This document shows, piece after piece, positions 20,638 to 31,215 of a stretch of DNA of 64,000 nucleotides. The translations under genes were made by a program, and so were the position numbers. The DNA is from Sneathiella sp. HT1-7 (GTDB lineage: Bacteria > Pseudomonadota > Alphaproteobacteria > Sneathiellales > Sneathiellaceae): contig NZ_JAJFZN010000001.1 in assembly GCF_020731145.1 (NCBI RefSeq), forward strand, positions 248,001-312,000, given 5' to 3'. The number at the start of each line of letters is the position of its first letter. Positions within the stretch are counted from its first letter, which is position 1. Under the pieces are notes generated by a model. The model did no database searches and was not told where the DNA came from. It saw only the letters and a list, made by a program, of their open reading frames with translations.

Positions 20638-22146
20638 ATGGCGTACGGTTCACTCCGGGAATTTATTGCGCAGCTTGAAGCAGATAAGAAACTCGTCAGG
20701 GTGCAGGAAGCGGTCTCAACCGATCTTGAAATGACTGAGATTCAAACTCGCCTTCTGGCGGAGGGCGGCCCTGCTGTTCTGTTTGAAAATCCAGTCAACG
20801 AGAAAGGCGAGAAAAGCTCGATGCCTGTCCTCGTCAACCTGTTCGGCACCATTGATCGGGTTGCCATGGGCATGAACCGCACACCTGACGAACTTCGACA
20901 AGTCGGCGAAACCCTCGCTTTTTTGCGTCAGCCTGAACCGCCAGAAGGGATTCGTGAAGCCGTTGGGATGCTGCCTGTCCTGAAAACCGTCATGAACATG
21001 CGCCCCAAAACCGTTAAGAATGCACCCTCTCAGGAAGTAGTGCTGACAGGGGCAGAGATCGATCTCGACAAGCTGCCGATCCAGACTTGCTGGCCGGGAG
21101 AACCTGCGCCGTTGATCACTTGGCCGCTGGTGGTGACGAAGGGCCCTGGCGAGGGCAAATCGGATGATTTCAATCTTGGCATCTACCGGATGCAGAAACT
21201 CGGCAAGAACAAAACCCTGATGCGCTGGCTCAAGCATCGCGGCGGCGCGCAGCATCATGCACGCTGGGGCAAGGAAAAAACCGAGCCTCTTCCAGCGGCA
21301 GTGGTCATCGGCGCGGATCCGGGCACCATTCTAGCTGCCGTAACGCCAATCCCGGACAATCTTTCTGAATATCAGTTTGCGGGACTGTTACGTGGCGAAA
21401 AGGTCGAGCTGGTCGACTGCAAAACCATTCCTCTTAAAGTCCCTGCGACGGCCGAGATTATCCTCGAAGGTCATGTCTCTCTCGATGATTATGGTGATGA
21501 AGGGCCGTATGGCGATCACACCGGATATTACAATTCGGTTGAGAGCTTTCCGGTGTTCACGATTTCCGCCATCACCATGCGTAAAAAGCCGATTTATCTC
21601 TCGACCTTTACCGGCCGGCCGCCGGATGAGCCGAGCGTACTCGGAGAAGCGCTGAATGAGCTTTTCATTCCTCTGATACAGCAGCAGTTTCCAGAAATTA
21701 CAGATTTCTGGCTCCCGCCCGAAGGGTGCAGTTACCGGATTGCGGTTATCTCCATGAAGAAAGCCTATCCCGGCCATGCAAAGCGCGTGATGATGGGGGC
21801 TTGGTCTTATCTCAGGCAATTTATGTACACAAAATTCCTCATCATCGTGGACGACGATATCGACGCCCGCGACTGGAAAGATGTGATGTGGGCCGTCTCG
21901 ACAAGAATGGACCCTGTACGCGATATCACGACAATTGAGAATACACCAATCGACTATCTGGACTTCGCATCACCTGAGCCGAGTTTAGGCGGCAAAATCG
22001 GTCTCGACGCCACAAACAAGATGCCCCCCGAGACCAAACGCGAATGGGGCACGCAAATTCGCATGGATGAGGCAGTGATCAAAAAAGTTGACCAGCTTTG
22101 GGAAAAACTTGGTCTTCCTGGTAGCGGGAAACCAATATGGAAATAA
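20638..22146 (+). CDS. ubiD: 3-octaprenyl-4-hydroxybenzoate decarboxylase
   Basis: 502-residue UbiD-family decarboxylase that removes the carboxylate of the prenylated ring and needs prenylated FMN from UbiX (not in this window). Family stretches are [37 protein letters not shown]-like [11 protein letters not shown] and [12 protein letters not shown]. The glutamate/arginine catalytic region lies around residues 170-300. Its position beside ubiA supports a ubiquinone role over other UbiD substrates. Confidence 0.95.
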   Translation: MAYGSLREFIAQLEADKKLVRVQEAVSTDLEMTEIQTRLLAEGGPAVLFENPVNEKGEKSSMPVLVNLFGTIDRVAMGMNRTPDELRQVGETLAFLRQPEPPEGIREAVGMLPVLKTVMNMRPKTVKNAPSQEVVLTGAEIDLDKLPIQTCWPGEPAPLITWPLVVTKGPGEGKSDDFNLGIYRMQKLGKNKTLMRWLKHRGGAQHHARWGKEKTEPLPAAVVIGADPGTILAAVTPIPDNLSEYQFAGLLRGEKVELVDCKTIPLKVPATAEIILEGHVSLDDYGDEGPYGDHTGYYNSVESFPVFTISAITMRKKPIYLSTFTGRPPDEPSVLGEALNELFIPLIQQQFPEITDFWLPPEGCSYRIAVISMKKAYPGHAKRVMMGAWSYLRQFMYTKFLIIVDDDIDARDWKDVMWAVSTRMDPVRDITTIENTPIDYLDFASPEPSLGGKIGLDATNKMPPETKREWGTQIRMDEAVIKKVDQLWEKLGLPGSGKPIWK

Positions 22147-22209
22147 GGGCTGCACATCCCTCTTATTGTCCTGAATAATAATAACAAACGCTGCCACAGG
22201 GAAGTTAGT

Positions 22210-22980
22210 ATGACGTTTATCACCGATCCTGTTTTTTATATTATTGCGATCCCTGTGGTCTTGCTGATTGGGATATCGAAAGGAGGATTTGCGGGCTCGC
22301 TAGGATTGTTGAGCGTCCCCCTTCTCTCGCTGATGATTTCGCCTATACAGGCAGCTGCCATCGTCCTGCCGATCCTCTGCGTGATGGATATTTTCGGCCT
22401 ATTGGCGTACCGACGTACTGCCGATTGGCGTAATCTCGGCTACCTGCTACCGGGCGCCGTGATAGGCATCCTCATCGGCTATCTACTTTTCAGCTATTTA
22501 AGCTCGGATTTCATCAAGGTCTTGCTCGGCGTCATCTGCGTCGTTTTCACACTTAACCATTATGCGCGCAGAGTTCCTGCCGATCATGTGGCTAAGGCAA
22601 ACCTTATCCGAGGTTCCTTCTGGGGATCAATTGCCGGATTTACGAGCTTCGTTGCTCATGCAGGTGGGCCACCGCTCCAGTTCTATATGCTCCCGCAAAA
22701 GCTCGACAAGACGCTTTACGTCGGCACTTCCGTCTGGTTTTTCTTCGCGATAAACTATGTGAAACTTATTCCCTATGGCCTGCTTGGACAATTCTCTGTG
22801 CAGAATATCGGAACATCTCTGGTCCTCCTGCCACTCGCGCCGCTTGGTATCTGGCTCGGGGTCAAGGCACATAAAATGGTATCGGAGGTCCTTTTCTACC
22901 GCATCGCCTATGTGCTGGTGTTGCTGACAGGCGGAAAGCTACTCTGGGACGGCCTCTCTGGAATGAATTTGCTTTTCTAA
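22210..22980 (+). CDS. TSUP family membrane permease (TauE/SafE-like)
   Basis: 256-residue membrane protein of the TSUP family, which exports or imports sulfite, sulfoacetate or other small organic anions. About eight membrane helices. Family marks are GISKGGFAGSLGLLSVPLLSLMI near the N-terminus and FTSFVAHAGGPPLQFYMLP in the second half. The substrate cannot be told from sequence. It lies between ubiD and pmbA in the same direction. Confidence 0.9.
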   Translation: MTFITDPVFYIIAIPVVLLIGISKGGFAGSLGLLSVPLLSLMISPIQAAAIVLPILCVMDIFGLLAYRRTADWRNLGYLLPGAVIGILIGYLLFSYLSSDFIKVLLGVICVVFTLNHYARRVPADHVAKANLIRGSFWGSIAGFTSFVAHAGGPPLQFYMLPQKLDKTLYVGTSVWFFFAINYVKLIPYGLLGQFSVQNIGTSLVLLPLAPLGIWLGVKAHKMVSEVLFYRIAYVLVLLTGGKLLWDGLSGMNLLF

Positions 22981-23041
22981 TTCCATTTTCAGCCCATGCC
23001 TCCTATGTATGGGGGGTTGTTATTTTTCACTTAAGGTGCCT

Positions 23042-24397
23042 ATGTCAAAACAAACAGCTGATGAGCAGAATTCGCTCAATATTCTCGATGACCTGATTGC
23101 TATTGCACAGCGCAAGGGCGCTGAGGCGGCGGATGCGGTCCGCATTCAGGGAACGTCAGTCAATGTCTCTGTCCGTCAGGGCGAAACCGAGGAGATCGAA
23201 CGGTCTGAGGCACACGATCTCGGCCTTCGGGTTTTTATTGGCAAGCAACAGGCCTTTGTCTCCTCCAATGATACAAAGCCGGAGGTATTGGAAGAACTTG
23301 TGGACCGGGCTCTCGCAATGGCCCGCAATATGCCAGAGGACGAATTTTGCGGCCTTGCCGATCCTGCCTTTCTTGCCAAGAAAATGCTGGATCTCGATCT
23401 TTATGACGACACGTCACTCTCGCCAGACGAACTTGTCGCTATTGCGAATGAGGCTGAAGAAGCTGCCCTCGGTGTCGAAGGCGTCACCAACTCGGAAGGC
23501 GGCGGTGCCTCAACAGGAAGTGCCTCGATCGCGCTGGCCACCTCCGGCGGCTTCAGGGGAGCCTATAGCTCCAGCAGCTTTTCTGTCAGCGCGTCCGTGA
23601 TCGCTGGTGAAGGACAAGGTATGGAGCGCGACTATGATTATGACAGTCGCCATTTCTATGCTGATGTGCGGTCGCCTTCGGAGATTGGTAAAATTGCCGG
23701 GGAGCGAGCGGTCAAACTCCTTAATCCACGGAAAATGCCGAGTGGGCAATTTCCTGTTGTCTATAGCAACCGAGTATCGGGGAGTATTCTCGGGCATTTT
23801 TCAGGTGCCATTTCCGGCGCCTCCGTCGCACGCGGCACCAGTTTTTTGAAAGACCAGATGGGTGAACAGATTTTCAATGAGCAGATCAATATCATTGATG
23901 ATCCCCATAGATCGAGGGGGCCAGCGTCGAAACCATTCGATGGCGAAGGGGTCTCAAATAATCGACTGGACTTGATCAAGGGCGGCACACTGCAATGCTG
24001 GATCCTCAACAGTGCATCAGCTAAGCAACTTGGCCTTGAGACCAATGGCAGAGCAACGCGCGGGACTGCCTCGCCCCCCGGTTCCGGAACGACCAACCTG
24101 TATATGGAAGCTGGATCAAACTCCCTTGAGGAAATGCTCGCTGACATCAAATCGGGTCTATATATTACCAGCTTGATTGGCTTTGGAGTCAACGGCATCA
24201 CGGGAGACTACAGCCGTGGGGCGTCGGGTTTCTGGATTGAGGACGGCAAAATTGCCTTTCCGGTTTCTGAACTTACCATTGCCGGCAATCTGAAGGATAT
24301 GTTCCTGAACCTCACGCCTGCAGATGACCTAGAATTCCGACAGGGAACCAACGCGCCAAGCCTGCGTGTCGAAGGGATGATGGTTGCAGGTACATGA
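23042..24397 (+). CDS. pmbA: Metalloprotease subunit TldE (PmbA)
   Basis: 451-residue partner of TldD. It shares the TldD fold but lacks the HExxH motif, as known for TldE. Recognised by EAADAVRIQGTSVNVSVRQGE, VRQGETEEIERSEAHDLGLRVF and the C-terminal YSRGASGFWIEDGKI. The ATG at 23042 has AAGG five bases upstream; the ORF opens 11 codons earlier without homology. The stop overlaps the next ATG by four bases (ATGA). Confidence 0.95.
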   Translation: MSKQTADEQNSLNILDDLIAIAQRKGAEAADAVRIQGTSVNVSVRQGETEEIERSEAHDLGLRVFIGKQQAFVSSNDTKPEVLEELVDRALAMARNMPEDEFCGLADPAFLAKKMLDLDLYDDTSLSPDELVAIANEAEEAALGVEGVTNSEGGGASTGSASIALATSGGFRGAYSSSSFSVSASVIAGEGQGMERDYDYDSRHFYADVRSPSEIGKIAGERAVKLLNPRKMPSGQFPVVYSNRVSGSILGHFSGAISGASVARGTSFLKDQMGEQIFNEQINIIDDPHRSRGPASKPFDGEGVSNNRLDLIKGGTLQCWILNSASAKQLGLETNGRATRGTASPPGSGTTNLYMEAGSNSLEEMLADIKSGLYITSLIGFGVNGITGDYSRGASGFWIEDGKIAFPVSELTIAGNLKDMFLNLTPADDLEFRQGTNAPSLRVEGMMVAGT

Positions 24398-25197
24398 CGA
24401 CTGAATTTGACAAAGATTTTTCCCTGCTCTCACACACCATGCAAGAAGCCGGGGATATTGCCCGCCGGTATTTCAAGAATACGCTTAAAAGCTGGGAGAA
24501 AAAACCGGGCGACCCCGTAAGCGAGGCAGATCTTGCTCTCGACACCCATTTCAAGGAAAAGCTGCTGGCCGCGCGTCCGGATTATGGCTGGCTTTCCGAA
24601 GAAACGGCAGATGACCGTACACGCCTTGAAAAATCTAGGGTCTGGATTGTTGATCCAATTGACGGCACACGTTCCTTCATCGCCGGAAAGCCAGAATTTA
24701 CGATTTGCGCTGCCCTTGTGGAAGACGGGGAACCGGTCCTTGGGATTGTATATAATCCTATATTGGAAGAACTTTACGAAGCGGTTCGCGGACAGGGTGC
24801 CAAATTAAATGGCGAGATTATAACCTGCAGTGAAAAATCCGATCTTTTGAACGCCAAACTGATCGCGAGCCGCAAATCCTTCGAATGGCATGGCTGGATT
24901 GATACGGTCAAGGGAGCGACGTTCAGCCATGTAAATTCCATTGCCTACCGGATGGTGAAAGTTGCCTCACAGGATGCACACGCCTCCCTTTCTCTAACGC
25001 AAAAAAGCGATTGGGATATTGCTGCAGCGGATATTATTCTTGCTGAAGCAGGTGGGATCACCACTACGACGCAGGGTGATAAACTTGTCTACAACAGGAA
25101 ATCCATTAATCAGCGGAATGTCATCTCTTCAGGCCTCCAATTTCACCCGGAACTCATGAAACTTCTGGAAACTTTCGGAACAGCAAAATCTCATTGA
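24394..25197 (+). CDS. Inositol-monophosphatase-family phosphatase (CysQ-like)
   Basis: 267-residue Mg-dependent phosphatase. Metal ligands are E69/E70 in LSEET, D87 and D90 in WIVDPIDGTRSF (85-95) and D208 in SDWDIAAADIILAEAGG. 3'(2'),5'-bisphosphate nucleotidase (CysQ), which clears PAP from sulfate assimilation, and inositol-1-phosphatase are both possible. Translationally coupled to pmbA by ATGA overlap, a pairing seen in other alphaproteobacteria. Confidence 0.9.
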   Translation: MTTEFDKDFSLLSHTMQEAGDIARRYFKNTLKSWEKKPGDPVSEADLALDTHFKEKLLAARPDYGWLSEETADDRTRLEKSRVWIVDPIDGTRSFIAGKPEFTICAALVEDGEPVLGIVYNPILEELYEAVRGQGAKLNGEIITCSEKSDLLNAKLIASRKSFEWHGWIDTVKGATFSHVNSIAYRMVKVASQDAHASLSLTQKSDWDIAAADIILAEAGGITTTTQGDKLVYNRKSINQRNVISSGLQFHPELMKLLETFGTAKSH

Positions 25198-25302
25198 CGC
25201 AAGCAAGCATGAAAGAGCTTTTCAGAAAACGAGAAGTGGTTGCAAATTCAGATTGCTCTAGCTAATTTACCTTTATCATTTGATTTACCGGAGTGATCCA
25301 CA

Positions 25303-25470
25303 ATGACATTCTTTTCGCGTGTACTTTTGGCAGCTATGCTGCTGTCTGCTTCTCTGATGGTCAGCGGCTGCAGCGATACCTGGCAAGGCGTCAAGGAAGA
25401 CACAAGCAAGAATATGAACAAGGCAGGTGACGTTGTCGTCAAAGCAGGCGAAAAGCTTAAATCAGAGTAA
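25303..25470 (+). CDS. Entericidin-like small lipoprotein
   Basis: 55-residue reading frame. Signal peptide with lipobox VSGC (C23), then SDTWQGVKEDTSKNMNKAGD, matching the entericidin A/B pattern of a short lipoprotein with C-terminal amphipathic helix. CCGGAGTGATCCACA precedes the ATG, giving a good ribosome site. In E. coli entericidins form a toxin/antidote-like pair linked to stationary-phase lysis. Single entericidin genes are widespread in alphaproteobacteria, with an envelope role unproven. Confidence 0.88.
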   Translation: MTFFSRVLLAAMLLSASLMVSGCSDTWQGVKEDTSKNMNKAGDVVVKAGEKLKSE

Positions 25471-25478
25471 TCTGATTT
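25459..25478 (+). terminator. Short hairpin across the entericidin stop codon
   Basis: Perfect eight-base arms AAATCAGA and TCTGATTT with the loop GTAA, which contains the stop codon's bases, followed by TC. AT-rich, so a weak intrinsic terminator or mRNA 3' end stabiliser. Confidence 0.4.
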
Positions 25479-25957
25479 TCAGCACTGTTAATTACGGCGA
25501 ATTGGATGCCCGTTCGAAATGCCGGCGCGATGGAGAACTTTCATATTTATTGAGTTGGCTGTCACTTCCACGCTGCACAGCTCTAATCTCCCGATTCGCG
25601 TAATTTTTCCCGTTCTTGCTGCGTTGCACAAAAATATAACTGAGTTCAGGTCATATTAACTATATTCATTAACCATGACTCCCGGAAAGACGCCGCATAT
25701 TCTTGACGGTTTTGTGAATATCCGCGGTCTTCCCACAAAGAGAAAACACCATAACTCATTAATATTATTATGTTTTATTCTATTTCTCCTGTAAATTTTT
25801 CGCGATAACTTTGATATCTCACCAATTGACGAAATAGGGTCCGCTCCACTACTATTTAGCCATCGCCGGTCTAGGGGCAATTTACGGGGCGATTTCTTTC
25901 ACAAAAAGTACTGATTTCACGATCCCTGAGAGATATCGGTCTCCGATAGAGGAAAAT
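25471..25957. other. 487-nt intergenic region before the VPLPA-CTERM-like gene
   Basis: AT-rich stretch with no convincing gene. A 74-codon minus-strand frame (25656-25880) has no recognisable domain. The region contains a promoter-like pair at 25826-25855 and a TATCGG-TCT-CCGATA inverted repeat at 25934-25948, directly before the ribosome site of the next gene. Both suggest that the downstream surface protein is individually regulated. Confidence 0.5.
25826..25855 (+). promoter_or_regulatory. Sigma-70-like promoter candidate
   Basis: TTGACG, an 18-base spacer, then TACTAT. The -10 box ends about 102 bases before the ATG of the exported protein at 25958. Prediction by eye only. Confidence 0.4.
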
Positions 25958-26458
25958 ATGAAATCGTTGGTTAAAACTCTTTTTTGTATAGTGAGCGTTC
26001 TTCTATACACATCAACTATAAATGCGGCTCCGCTTCATGGGGATTATGGACCAGAACCACTGCAAAGTCGTTCAGAATGGTTTTCAAAATTGCATCAACA
26101 GCAGAATTTAGAGATTTCAACTGTATTCGCAGACGAAAAATTTAGAAGCATTGCGCAAGGAAAAACGGTATCTCTTTCCTTTGGAAAAGAAGAAGGCGAC
26201 CAGTTCGGCCTGTTTTCATCCGGCCCATTTGGCACCGGCGACCAGTTCTACAAAAAATGGGTTGGTTTCCTGTTTGGCCTCCATTCCTTGGATGCTAAGG
26301 AAGAGGGCGACCCTGTGCCGATCTCTTCTCAAGCAACCTCTGCAATACCGCTGCCTGCTGGCTTCTTTCTCTTTCTAGGCGGACTTGGGGGCATAGTCCT
26401 TCTTGGTAAGCTAAAAAAGCATGCCAATGTCACCAGAAAAGACACATTTTCTGCCTAG
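25958..26458 (+). CDS. Exported protein with VPLPA-CTERM-like sorting signal
   Basis: 166 residues in three parts: an N-terminal signal peptide (1-23), a 100-residue central region without a recognised domain, and a C-terminal tripartite signal. The last consists of IPLPA (130-134), a hydrophobic helix (135-149) and a basic tail KLKKH (151-155). This matches the VPLPA-CTERM pattern, which is cut by an exosortase in alphaproteobacteria. No exosortase gene is in this window. The tail continues ten residues past the basic cluster, longer than usual. GAGG five to six bases upstream of ATG. The stop overlaps that of the convergent M23 gene by four bases. Confidence 0.72.
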   Translation: MKSLVKTLFCIVSVLLYTSTINAAPLHGDYGPEPLQSRSEWFSKLHQQQNLEISTVFADEKFRSIAQGKTVSLSFGKEEGDQFGLFSSGPFGTGDQFYKKWVGFLFGLHSLDAKEEGDPVPISSQATSAIPLPAGFFLFLGGLGGIVLLGKLKKHANVTRKDTFSA

Positions 26459-27270
26459 TTTATCGGCATCGCCCCGAGCAGCAACTCAGGATCAAGCCGC
26501 TCTGAAAACCAATTGATACGCCAATCAAGATGTGGACCCGTAGACCTGCCAGTCGAGCCGACTTCTCCAATTCTTTCGCCTTGTCGAACAAATTGTCCCG
26601 GCATCACATCGAGCTTACTAAGGTGGGAGTAAACAGATACCAACCCATAGCCATGATCAATCATAACGGTGCCACCGGTATAATATAAATCTTCCTCCGC
26701 CATCTGGATCAGCCCGTCTGTTGAGGCAACGACTGGCGTACCTTCAGGGGCCGCGATATCCACACCAAAATGAGGACGCTTCGGAATATCATTGAGGATA
26801 CGCTGACTACCGTAAACGCCGCTCACCCGGCCTACCGCAGGCCACTGCCAGCCGGAGAGGAACCATTCCTTCTGTGTTTCAACAGATCGAATGCGGGCGA
26901 TTTCGGCATTCTCTTTACGGATCCGCTTTAGAAATTCAGCGCTCGGGGTGACTTTGGACGGGGGCAGCCCGTTAACGCGCTCAACCTTATACTCCCGTTT
27001 TTCGATGTTGAGTTGCTTTTCTTCTTCGCCCCCATCTACATAGCGAATTTTGAGCAATGCTGTCGGTTTGAAATCACGTCCGAAGCCAAACAAGAAACGG
27101 CCAGAGGGAGAGACTGCCACCTGTTTCCCCTCAAAGAAAACAACTGCATCCGGCTCTGTCACCCCAATGATTAATCCACCTTGTGTGAAGTTTCCCTGCA
27201 AGCTGGTCCGATCAGCATAGGCATTTAGGGAAATAAAAAAAATGGTGAAAAATACGAACATACCCCTCAT
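26455..27270 (-). CDS. M23 family metallopeptidase (LytM domain), exported
   Basis: 271 residues: signal peptide (1-19), a beta-rich N-terminal region (25-100), a helical linker, and a C-terminal LytM/M23 domain (about 140-265). Zinc and catalytic residues are H167 and D171 in [11 protein letters not shown]216 in VYSHLS and H247 in GPHLDWR, all intact. It is predicted to cut peptidoglycan peptide bridges in the periplasm. ATG overlaps the xseA stop (ATGA), so it is coupled to xseA. Confidence 0.93.
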   Translation of the reverse strand: MRGMFVFFTIFFISLNAYADRTSLQGNFTQGGLIIGVTEPDAVVFFEGKQVAVSPSGRFLFGFGRDFKPTALLKIRYVDGGEEEKQLNIEKREYKVERVNGLPPSKVTPSAEFLKRIRKENAEIARIRSVETQKEWFLSGWQWPAVGRVSGVYGSQRILNDIPKRPHFGVDIAAPEGTPVVASTDGLIQMAEEDLYYTGGTVMIDHGYGLVSVYSHLSKLDVMPGQFVRQGERIGEVGSTGRSTGPHLDWRINWFSERLDPELLLGAMPIN

Positions 27271-28706
27271 AGAAGGCTTCCCTGTTTTGGCTCGCCCGGC
27301 TTCCTCTGCGCCTTCTTGGGTGTCCGACCCGACGACGTACTCCCCGTCTCGCCAGAAATTGTCGCAGCGGCCTTGCCGTCTGAAAACTCCACCTCTACGG
27401 CCCGGCCCGGAGTGGCACCCTGAACCGAAGAAATTGGCTTGCCCGCGTCATCCCAGACGATGCTGTATCCGCGCTTCAACACCCGCCGGAAGGAAAGACT
27501 TTCGAGCAAACGAGTTGTTGCACCTAATCGCTCTTCGGCACGCTCCCGTTTTATAGACATGCTTCTCGCCATCTGACGTTCAATCAGGATCAGCTTTTCA
27601 TCATATTGCTTCATCGACCGCTCTAGGAGTTGTGGCCGTAGTTTTGCTCTCGCTCCGCTAAACTGCTGCCCTTTGAAATTGAGGTTGCTCACAACCGATT
27701 GCCGAAGTCTGCTTTCCAGATGATCAAGATGCTGGACTTTCTCAGCGATAAGCGACGCGGGATCGCGCAATCCCCTCGAGAGGCCCGCGAGCCGTTCGCG
27801 CTTGTCTGCAATTGATCGGCTCAAGCTCCGCTTGATACGACGCTCCTGGTCATCCACATAAGCGATCAGTTCTGACCGCACCGGCACAGCAATCTCCGCT
27901 GCTGCGGTTGGCGTGGGTGCACGCTTGTCCGACGCAAAATCTATCAGCGTTGTATCAGTCTCATGACCGACAGCGGAAATAAGCGGAATGACACTCTCAG
28001 CTGCCGCGCGCACCACCTCCTCCTCATTGAAGGCCCAGAGATCCTCTAGGCTTCCGCCGCCCCGCGCAACAATCAGGAGGTCTGGTCGCGGAATATGACC
28101 ATCCACTGGAAGGGCATTGAACCCGCGTATGGCGGCGGCGATCTGGCCTGCCGCCGTCTCCCCCTGAACCAGCACCGGCCAGAGCAATACATGGGTCGGG
28201 AACCTATCGCGCAGGCGATGTAGAATGTCGCGGATAACTGCCCCGGTCGGGGAGGTAACAACACCTATTACCTGCGGGAGATACGGCAGGTCCTTTTTAT
28301 TCGATGGGTCGAACAGCCCTTCAGCCGCAAGCTTTTTCTTCCGCTCCTCCAGCAGGGCCATCAAGGCACCAACGCCCGCCGGTTCCATCGCCTCTATCAC
28401 GATTTGGTATTTAGACCGTCCGGGATATGTCGTCAGCTTACCGGTACAGATTACTTCGAGACCATCTTCGGGTTGGAAGCTGAGCTTACTTGCTGTTCCC
28501 CGCCACATCACACCGTCCAGCACAGCTTTGTCATCCTTTAGTGTCAGATAGACGTGACCGGACGCCGCCCGTTTTAAACCAGATATTTCCGCGCGAACGC
28601 GGACATGGCCAAAAACATCCTCAACTGTTCGCTTGAGCGAACTGCTCAGCTCCGAAACGGTATATTCATGGATATTTGATGATCCCGGGTTCCGATTATC
28701 TGACAC
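27267..28706 (-). CDS. xseA: Exodeoxyribonuclease VII large subunit
   Basis: 479-residue large subunit of ExoVII, a single-strand-specific nuclease. N-terminal OB-fold ([29 protein letters not shown] region), catalytic core with [32 protein letters not shown] and [18 protein letters not shown], then a long coiled coil (about 290-400). GTG start at 28706 with AAGGA five bases upstream. The small subunit xseB is not nearby. Divergent from purD. Confidence 0.96.
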   Translation of the reverse strand: MSDNRNPGSSNIHEYTVSELSSSLKRTVEDVFGHVRVRAEISGLKRAASGHVYLTLKDDKAVLDGVMWRGTASKLSFQPEDGLEVICTGKLTTYPGRSKYQIVIEAMEPAGVGALMALLEERKKKLAAEGLFDPSNKKDLPYLPQVIGVVTSPTGAVIRDILHRLRDRFPTHVLLWPVLVQGETAAGQIAAAIRGFNALPVDGHIPRPDLLIVARGGGSLEDLWAFNEEEVVRAAAESVIPLISAVGHETDTTLIDFASDKRAPTPTAAAEIAVPVRSELIAYVDDQERRIKRSLSRSIADKRERLAGLSRGLRDPASLIAEKVQHLDHLESRLRQSVVSNLNFKGQQFSGARAKLRPQLLERSMKQYDEKLILIERQMARSMSIKRERAEERLGATTRLLESLSFRRVLKRGYSIVWDDAGKPISSVQGATPGRAVEVEFSDGKAAATISGETGSTSSGRTPKKAQRKPGEPKQGSLL

Positions 28707-28792
28707 GATTTTCCTTCAAGATTGTTTGGCCTGCCGTCACAGTATGCTACAAACTCTACACTGTCGTTCAAAGGAAATTAGTTCAAAATATT

Positions 28793-30076
28793 ATGAAAGT
28801 ACTCGTTATTGGCTCCGGTGGTCGTGAGCACGCACTATGCTGGGCATTGAAAAAATCCCCTTTGGTTGAAAAGCTTTTCTGCGCCCCGGGTAATGGCGGG
28901 ATCAAAGAAGTTGCGGACTGCGTCGATATCGGGGCAGAAGATATCAAGAAAATCGTCGATTTCAGCCGAAAGGAAGCTGTCGACTTTGTTGTTGTCGGCC
29001 CCGAGGTCCCACTTGTGTTGGGCCTGGTCGACAAGCTTTCCGATGCGGGAATAAAGAGCTTTGGCCCACGCGCGGCGGCCGCCGCGCTGGAAGGCTCCAA
29101 AGGCTTTATGAAGGATCTTTGCCGCGAAAATAACATCCCGACCGCCGCCTATCAGCGATTTGATAAAGCCGATGAGGCGAAAGCTTATGTGGCGAGCAAT
29201 ACATTTCCGATTGTCATCAAGGCGGATGGTCTCGCTGCAGGTAAGGGCGTCATTATCGCAGAAACGTTGACAGAGGCCAATGAAACGATAGACGAAATTT
29301 TTGGCGGCCTTTTCGGCGGCGCGGGCGCCGAAATTGTGATTGAAGAATTTATGGAAGGTGAAGAGGCCAGCTTTTTCGTGCTGACCGACGGTGAAAATGT
29401 ACTTCCTCTTGCCACGGCGCAGGACCATAAGGCCGTTGGCGATGGCGATACAGGCCCGAATACAGGTGGCATGGGCGCCTACTCCCCCGCGCCGGTTATG
29501 ACGCCAGAGATGGTCGATGCGACTATAAAAACGATTATCATGCCAACCATTACCGCCCTGAAAAACCGTGGCACTCCCTTTACCGGCGTACTTTATGCCG
29601 GACTGATGATCACGAAAGATGGGCCAAAACTCATTGAATATAATGTTCGCTTTGGCGATCCTGAATGTCAGGCGCTATGTGCACGGATCAAAGGCGATTT
29701 ACTGCCAGCCCTGATAGCGACAGCAGATAAAGGGCTTGCCGATGTTACGCTTCAATGGCGGAATGAAACGGCTCTTGTCGTTGTTATGGCGGCCCAAGGA
29801 TATCCCGGATCCTATGAGAAGAATTCTGCCATTAAGGGCCTTGGCGCGGCCGCTGCAATTGACGACGTTCTTATCTTCCATGCGGGCACAAAACGCGACG
29901 GCGATGCTATCCTGGCAACGGGAGGCCGTGTGCTGGGAATCACTGGATTGGGAAAAACCGTTAAACAAGCACAAAAAAAGGCGTATAGTGGCGTCGATGC
30001 GATTGAATGGCCGCAAGGTTTTTGCCGATCAGATATCGGATGGCGGGCGGTTAAGCGCGAGGAACAGGGTCAATAA
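28793..30076 (+). CDS. purD: Phosphoribosylamine-glycine ligase
   Basis: 427-residue ATP-grasp enzyme of purine synthesis, joining phosphoribosylamine and glycine. Typical [19 protein letters not shown] start, ATP-grasp stretch [18 protein letters not shown], and [19 protein letters not shown], followed by [14 protein letters not shown]. The ATG at 28793 is chosen by homology; its ribosome site is poor (AAGGA is about 18 bases away). The next gene follows after only 20 bases. Confidence 0.97.
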   Translation: MKVLVIGSGGREHALCWALKKSPLVEKLFCAPGNGGIKEVADCVDIGAEDIKKIVDFSRKEAVDFVVVGPEVPLVLGLVDKLSDAGIKSFGPRAAAAALEGSKGFMKDLCRENNIPTAAYQRFDKADEAKAYVASNTFPIVIKADGLAAGKGVIIAETLTEANETIDEIFGGLFGGAGAEIVIEEFMEGEEASFFVLTDGENVLPLATAQDHKAVGDGDTGPNTGGMGAYSPAPVMTPEMVDATIKTIIMPTITALKNRGTPFTGVLYAGLMITKDGPKLIEYNVRFGDPECQALCARIKGDLLPALIATADKGLADVTLQWRNETALVVVMAAQGYPGSYEKNSAIKGLGAAAAIDDVLIFHAGTKRDGDAILATGGRVLGITGLGKTVKQAQKKAYSGVDAIEWPQGFCRSDIGWRAVKREEQGQ

Positions 30077-30096
30077 AATAACAAGAAAGGGCATCA

Positions 30097-31167
30097 ATGT
30101 CCGACGATTCAGCTCAATTTTCAGGAACAATGGAAGTGCGTGAGCGCCACAAGTTCGATGTTGCACCATTGGAAGATTATCTTAAAAAGAATGTTGTTGG
30201 CTTTAAGGGACCGCTAGAGGTTTCGCAATTTAAGGGCGGACAATCCAATCCCAGTTACATGCTGGTGACGCCTGATCGCAGGTATGTACTGCGGCGTAAG
30301 CCCCCCGGCAAACTCCTTCCGTCGGCACATGCGGTAGACCGGGAATACCGGGTACTCACGGCCCTCGCCAATACAGACGTTCCAGTGCCAAAAACATATT
30401 GCCTGTGCGAAGATGAAACCATCATCGGCACCATGTTCTATGTCATGGAATTTCTCAACGGAGATATCGAATGGGATCCGTCCCTGCCCGGCTATTCGAA
30501 AGCCAATCGGGTTGCCGTTTTTGACAGCATGAACGCTGGCATGGCTGCCCTGCATCAGGTTGATTACAAAGCCGTTGGCCTTGAAACTTTCGGCAAACCT
30601 ACAGACTATCTCGCGCGGCAAATTAATCGCTGGACGAAACAGTATCGGGCATCGGAGACAGAAACCATTGAGACAATGGATAACCTTATGGCCTGGTTAC
30701 CGGATAATATTCCGCCCGGCGATGAAACGGCGATTGTTCACGGAGATTACCGCCTCGACAATACAGTGCTTGATAAGGAAACCCACCGGGTTATGGGCAT
30801 TCTCGATTGGGAGCTGGCCACGCTGGGCCACCCAATTGCCGATTTTTCATATCATTGCATGACCTGGCGGCTGGAGCCGGAATTGTTCCGGGGCCTAAAC
30901 GGTCTGGATCTTCCCGCACTCGGCATCCCTACAGAAGAGCAATATGTTGCCACCTATTGCGAAAGAACTGGCCGCGACGGGATCGAGAACTGGGATTTTT
31001 ATGCCGCCTATAACATGTTCCGCCTCGCTGCTATCCTTCAGGGCATTGTCGGCCGCGTAAAAGACGGAACGGCCGCGAACAAGAATGCAGCGGATGTCGC
31101 GGTCCGCGTGAAGCCATTGGCGGTGCGGGGATGGGAACAGGCCGAAAAAATTATTAAGGGTGCGTAG
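30097..31167 (+). CDS. APH-fold kinase, ACAD10/ACAD11 kinase-domain-like (copy 1)
   Basis: 356-residue phosphotransferase-family (APH/choline kinase fold) protein. The catalytic loop HGDYRLDN gives H215, D217 and N222, and the metal site is ILDWE (D237). The nucleotide-binding region is SQFKGGQSNPSYML. The pattern RRKPPGKLLPSAHAVDREYR is that of the kinase domain fused to ACAD10/11 in animals, which phosphorylates 4-hydroxyacyl-CoA; bacterial LvaA in levulinate use is related. AAAGGG six bases before ATG. Tandem with a close paralogue and followed by dddP. The substrate is inferred, not shown; antibiotic resistance is unlikely. Confidence 0.82.
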   Translation: MSDDSAQFSGTMEVRERHKFDVAPLEDYLKKNVVGFKGPLEVSQFKGGQSNPSYMLVTPDRRYVLRRKPPGKLLPSAHAVDREYRVLTALANTDVPVPKTYCLCEDETIIGTMFYVMEFLNGDIEWDPSLPGYSKANRVAVFDSMNAGMAALHQVDYKAVGLETFGKPTDYLARQINRWTKQYRASETETIETMDNLMAWLPDNIPPGDETAIVHGDYRLDNTVLDKETHRVMGILDWELATLGHPIADFSYHCMTWRLEPELFRGLNGLDLPALGIPTEEQYVATYCERTGRDGIENWDFYAAYNMFRLAAILQGIVGRVKDGTAANKNAADVAVRVKPLAVRGWEQAEKIIKGA

Positions 31168-31215
31168 AACGCGCGCCTTCTCCCAAAAAGAATTAATAAA
31201 GTAAAAGGGAAGTTT

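Noticed and set aside
25656-25880. 74-codon minus-strand frame in the intergenic region before the VPLPA-CTERM-like gene
   Set aside because: No signal, domain or good ribosome site. It overlaps the promoter-like pair, so chance is more likely than a gene, though it is not excluded.
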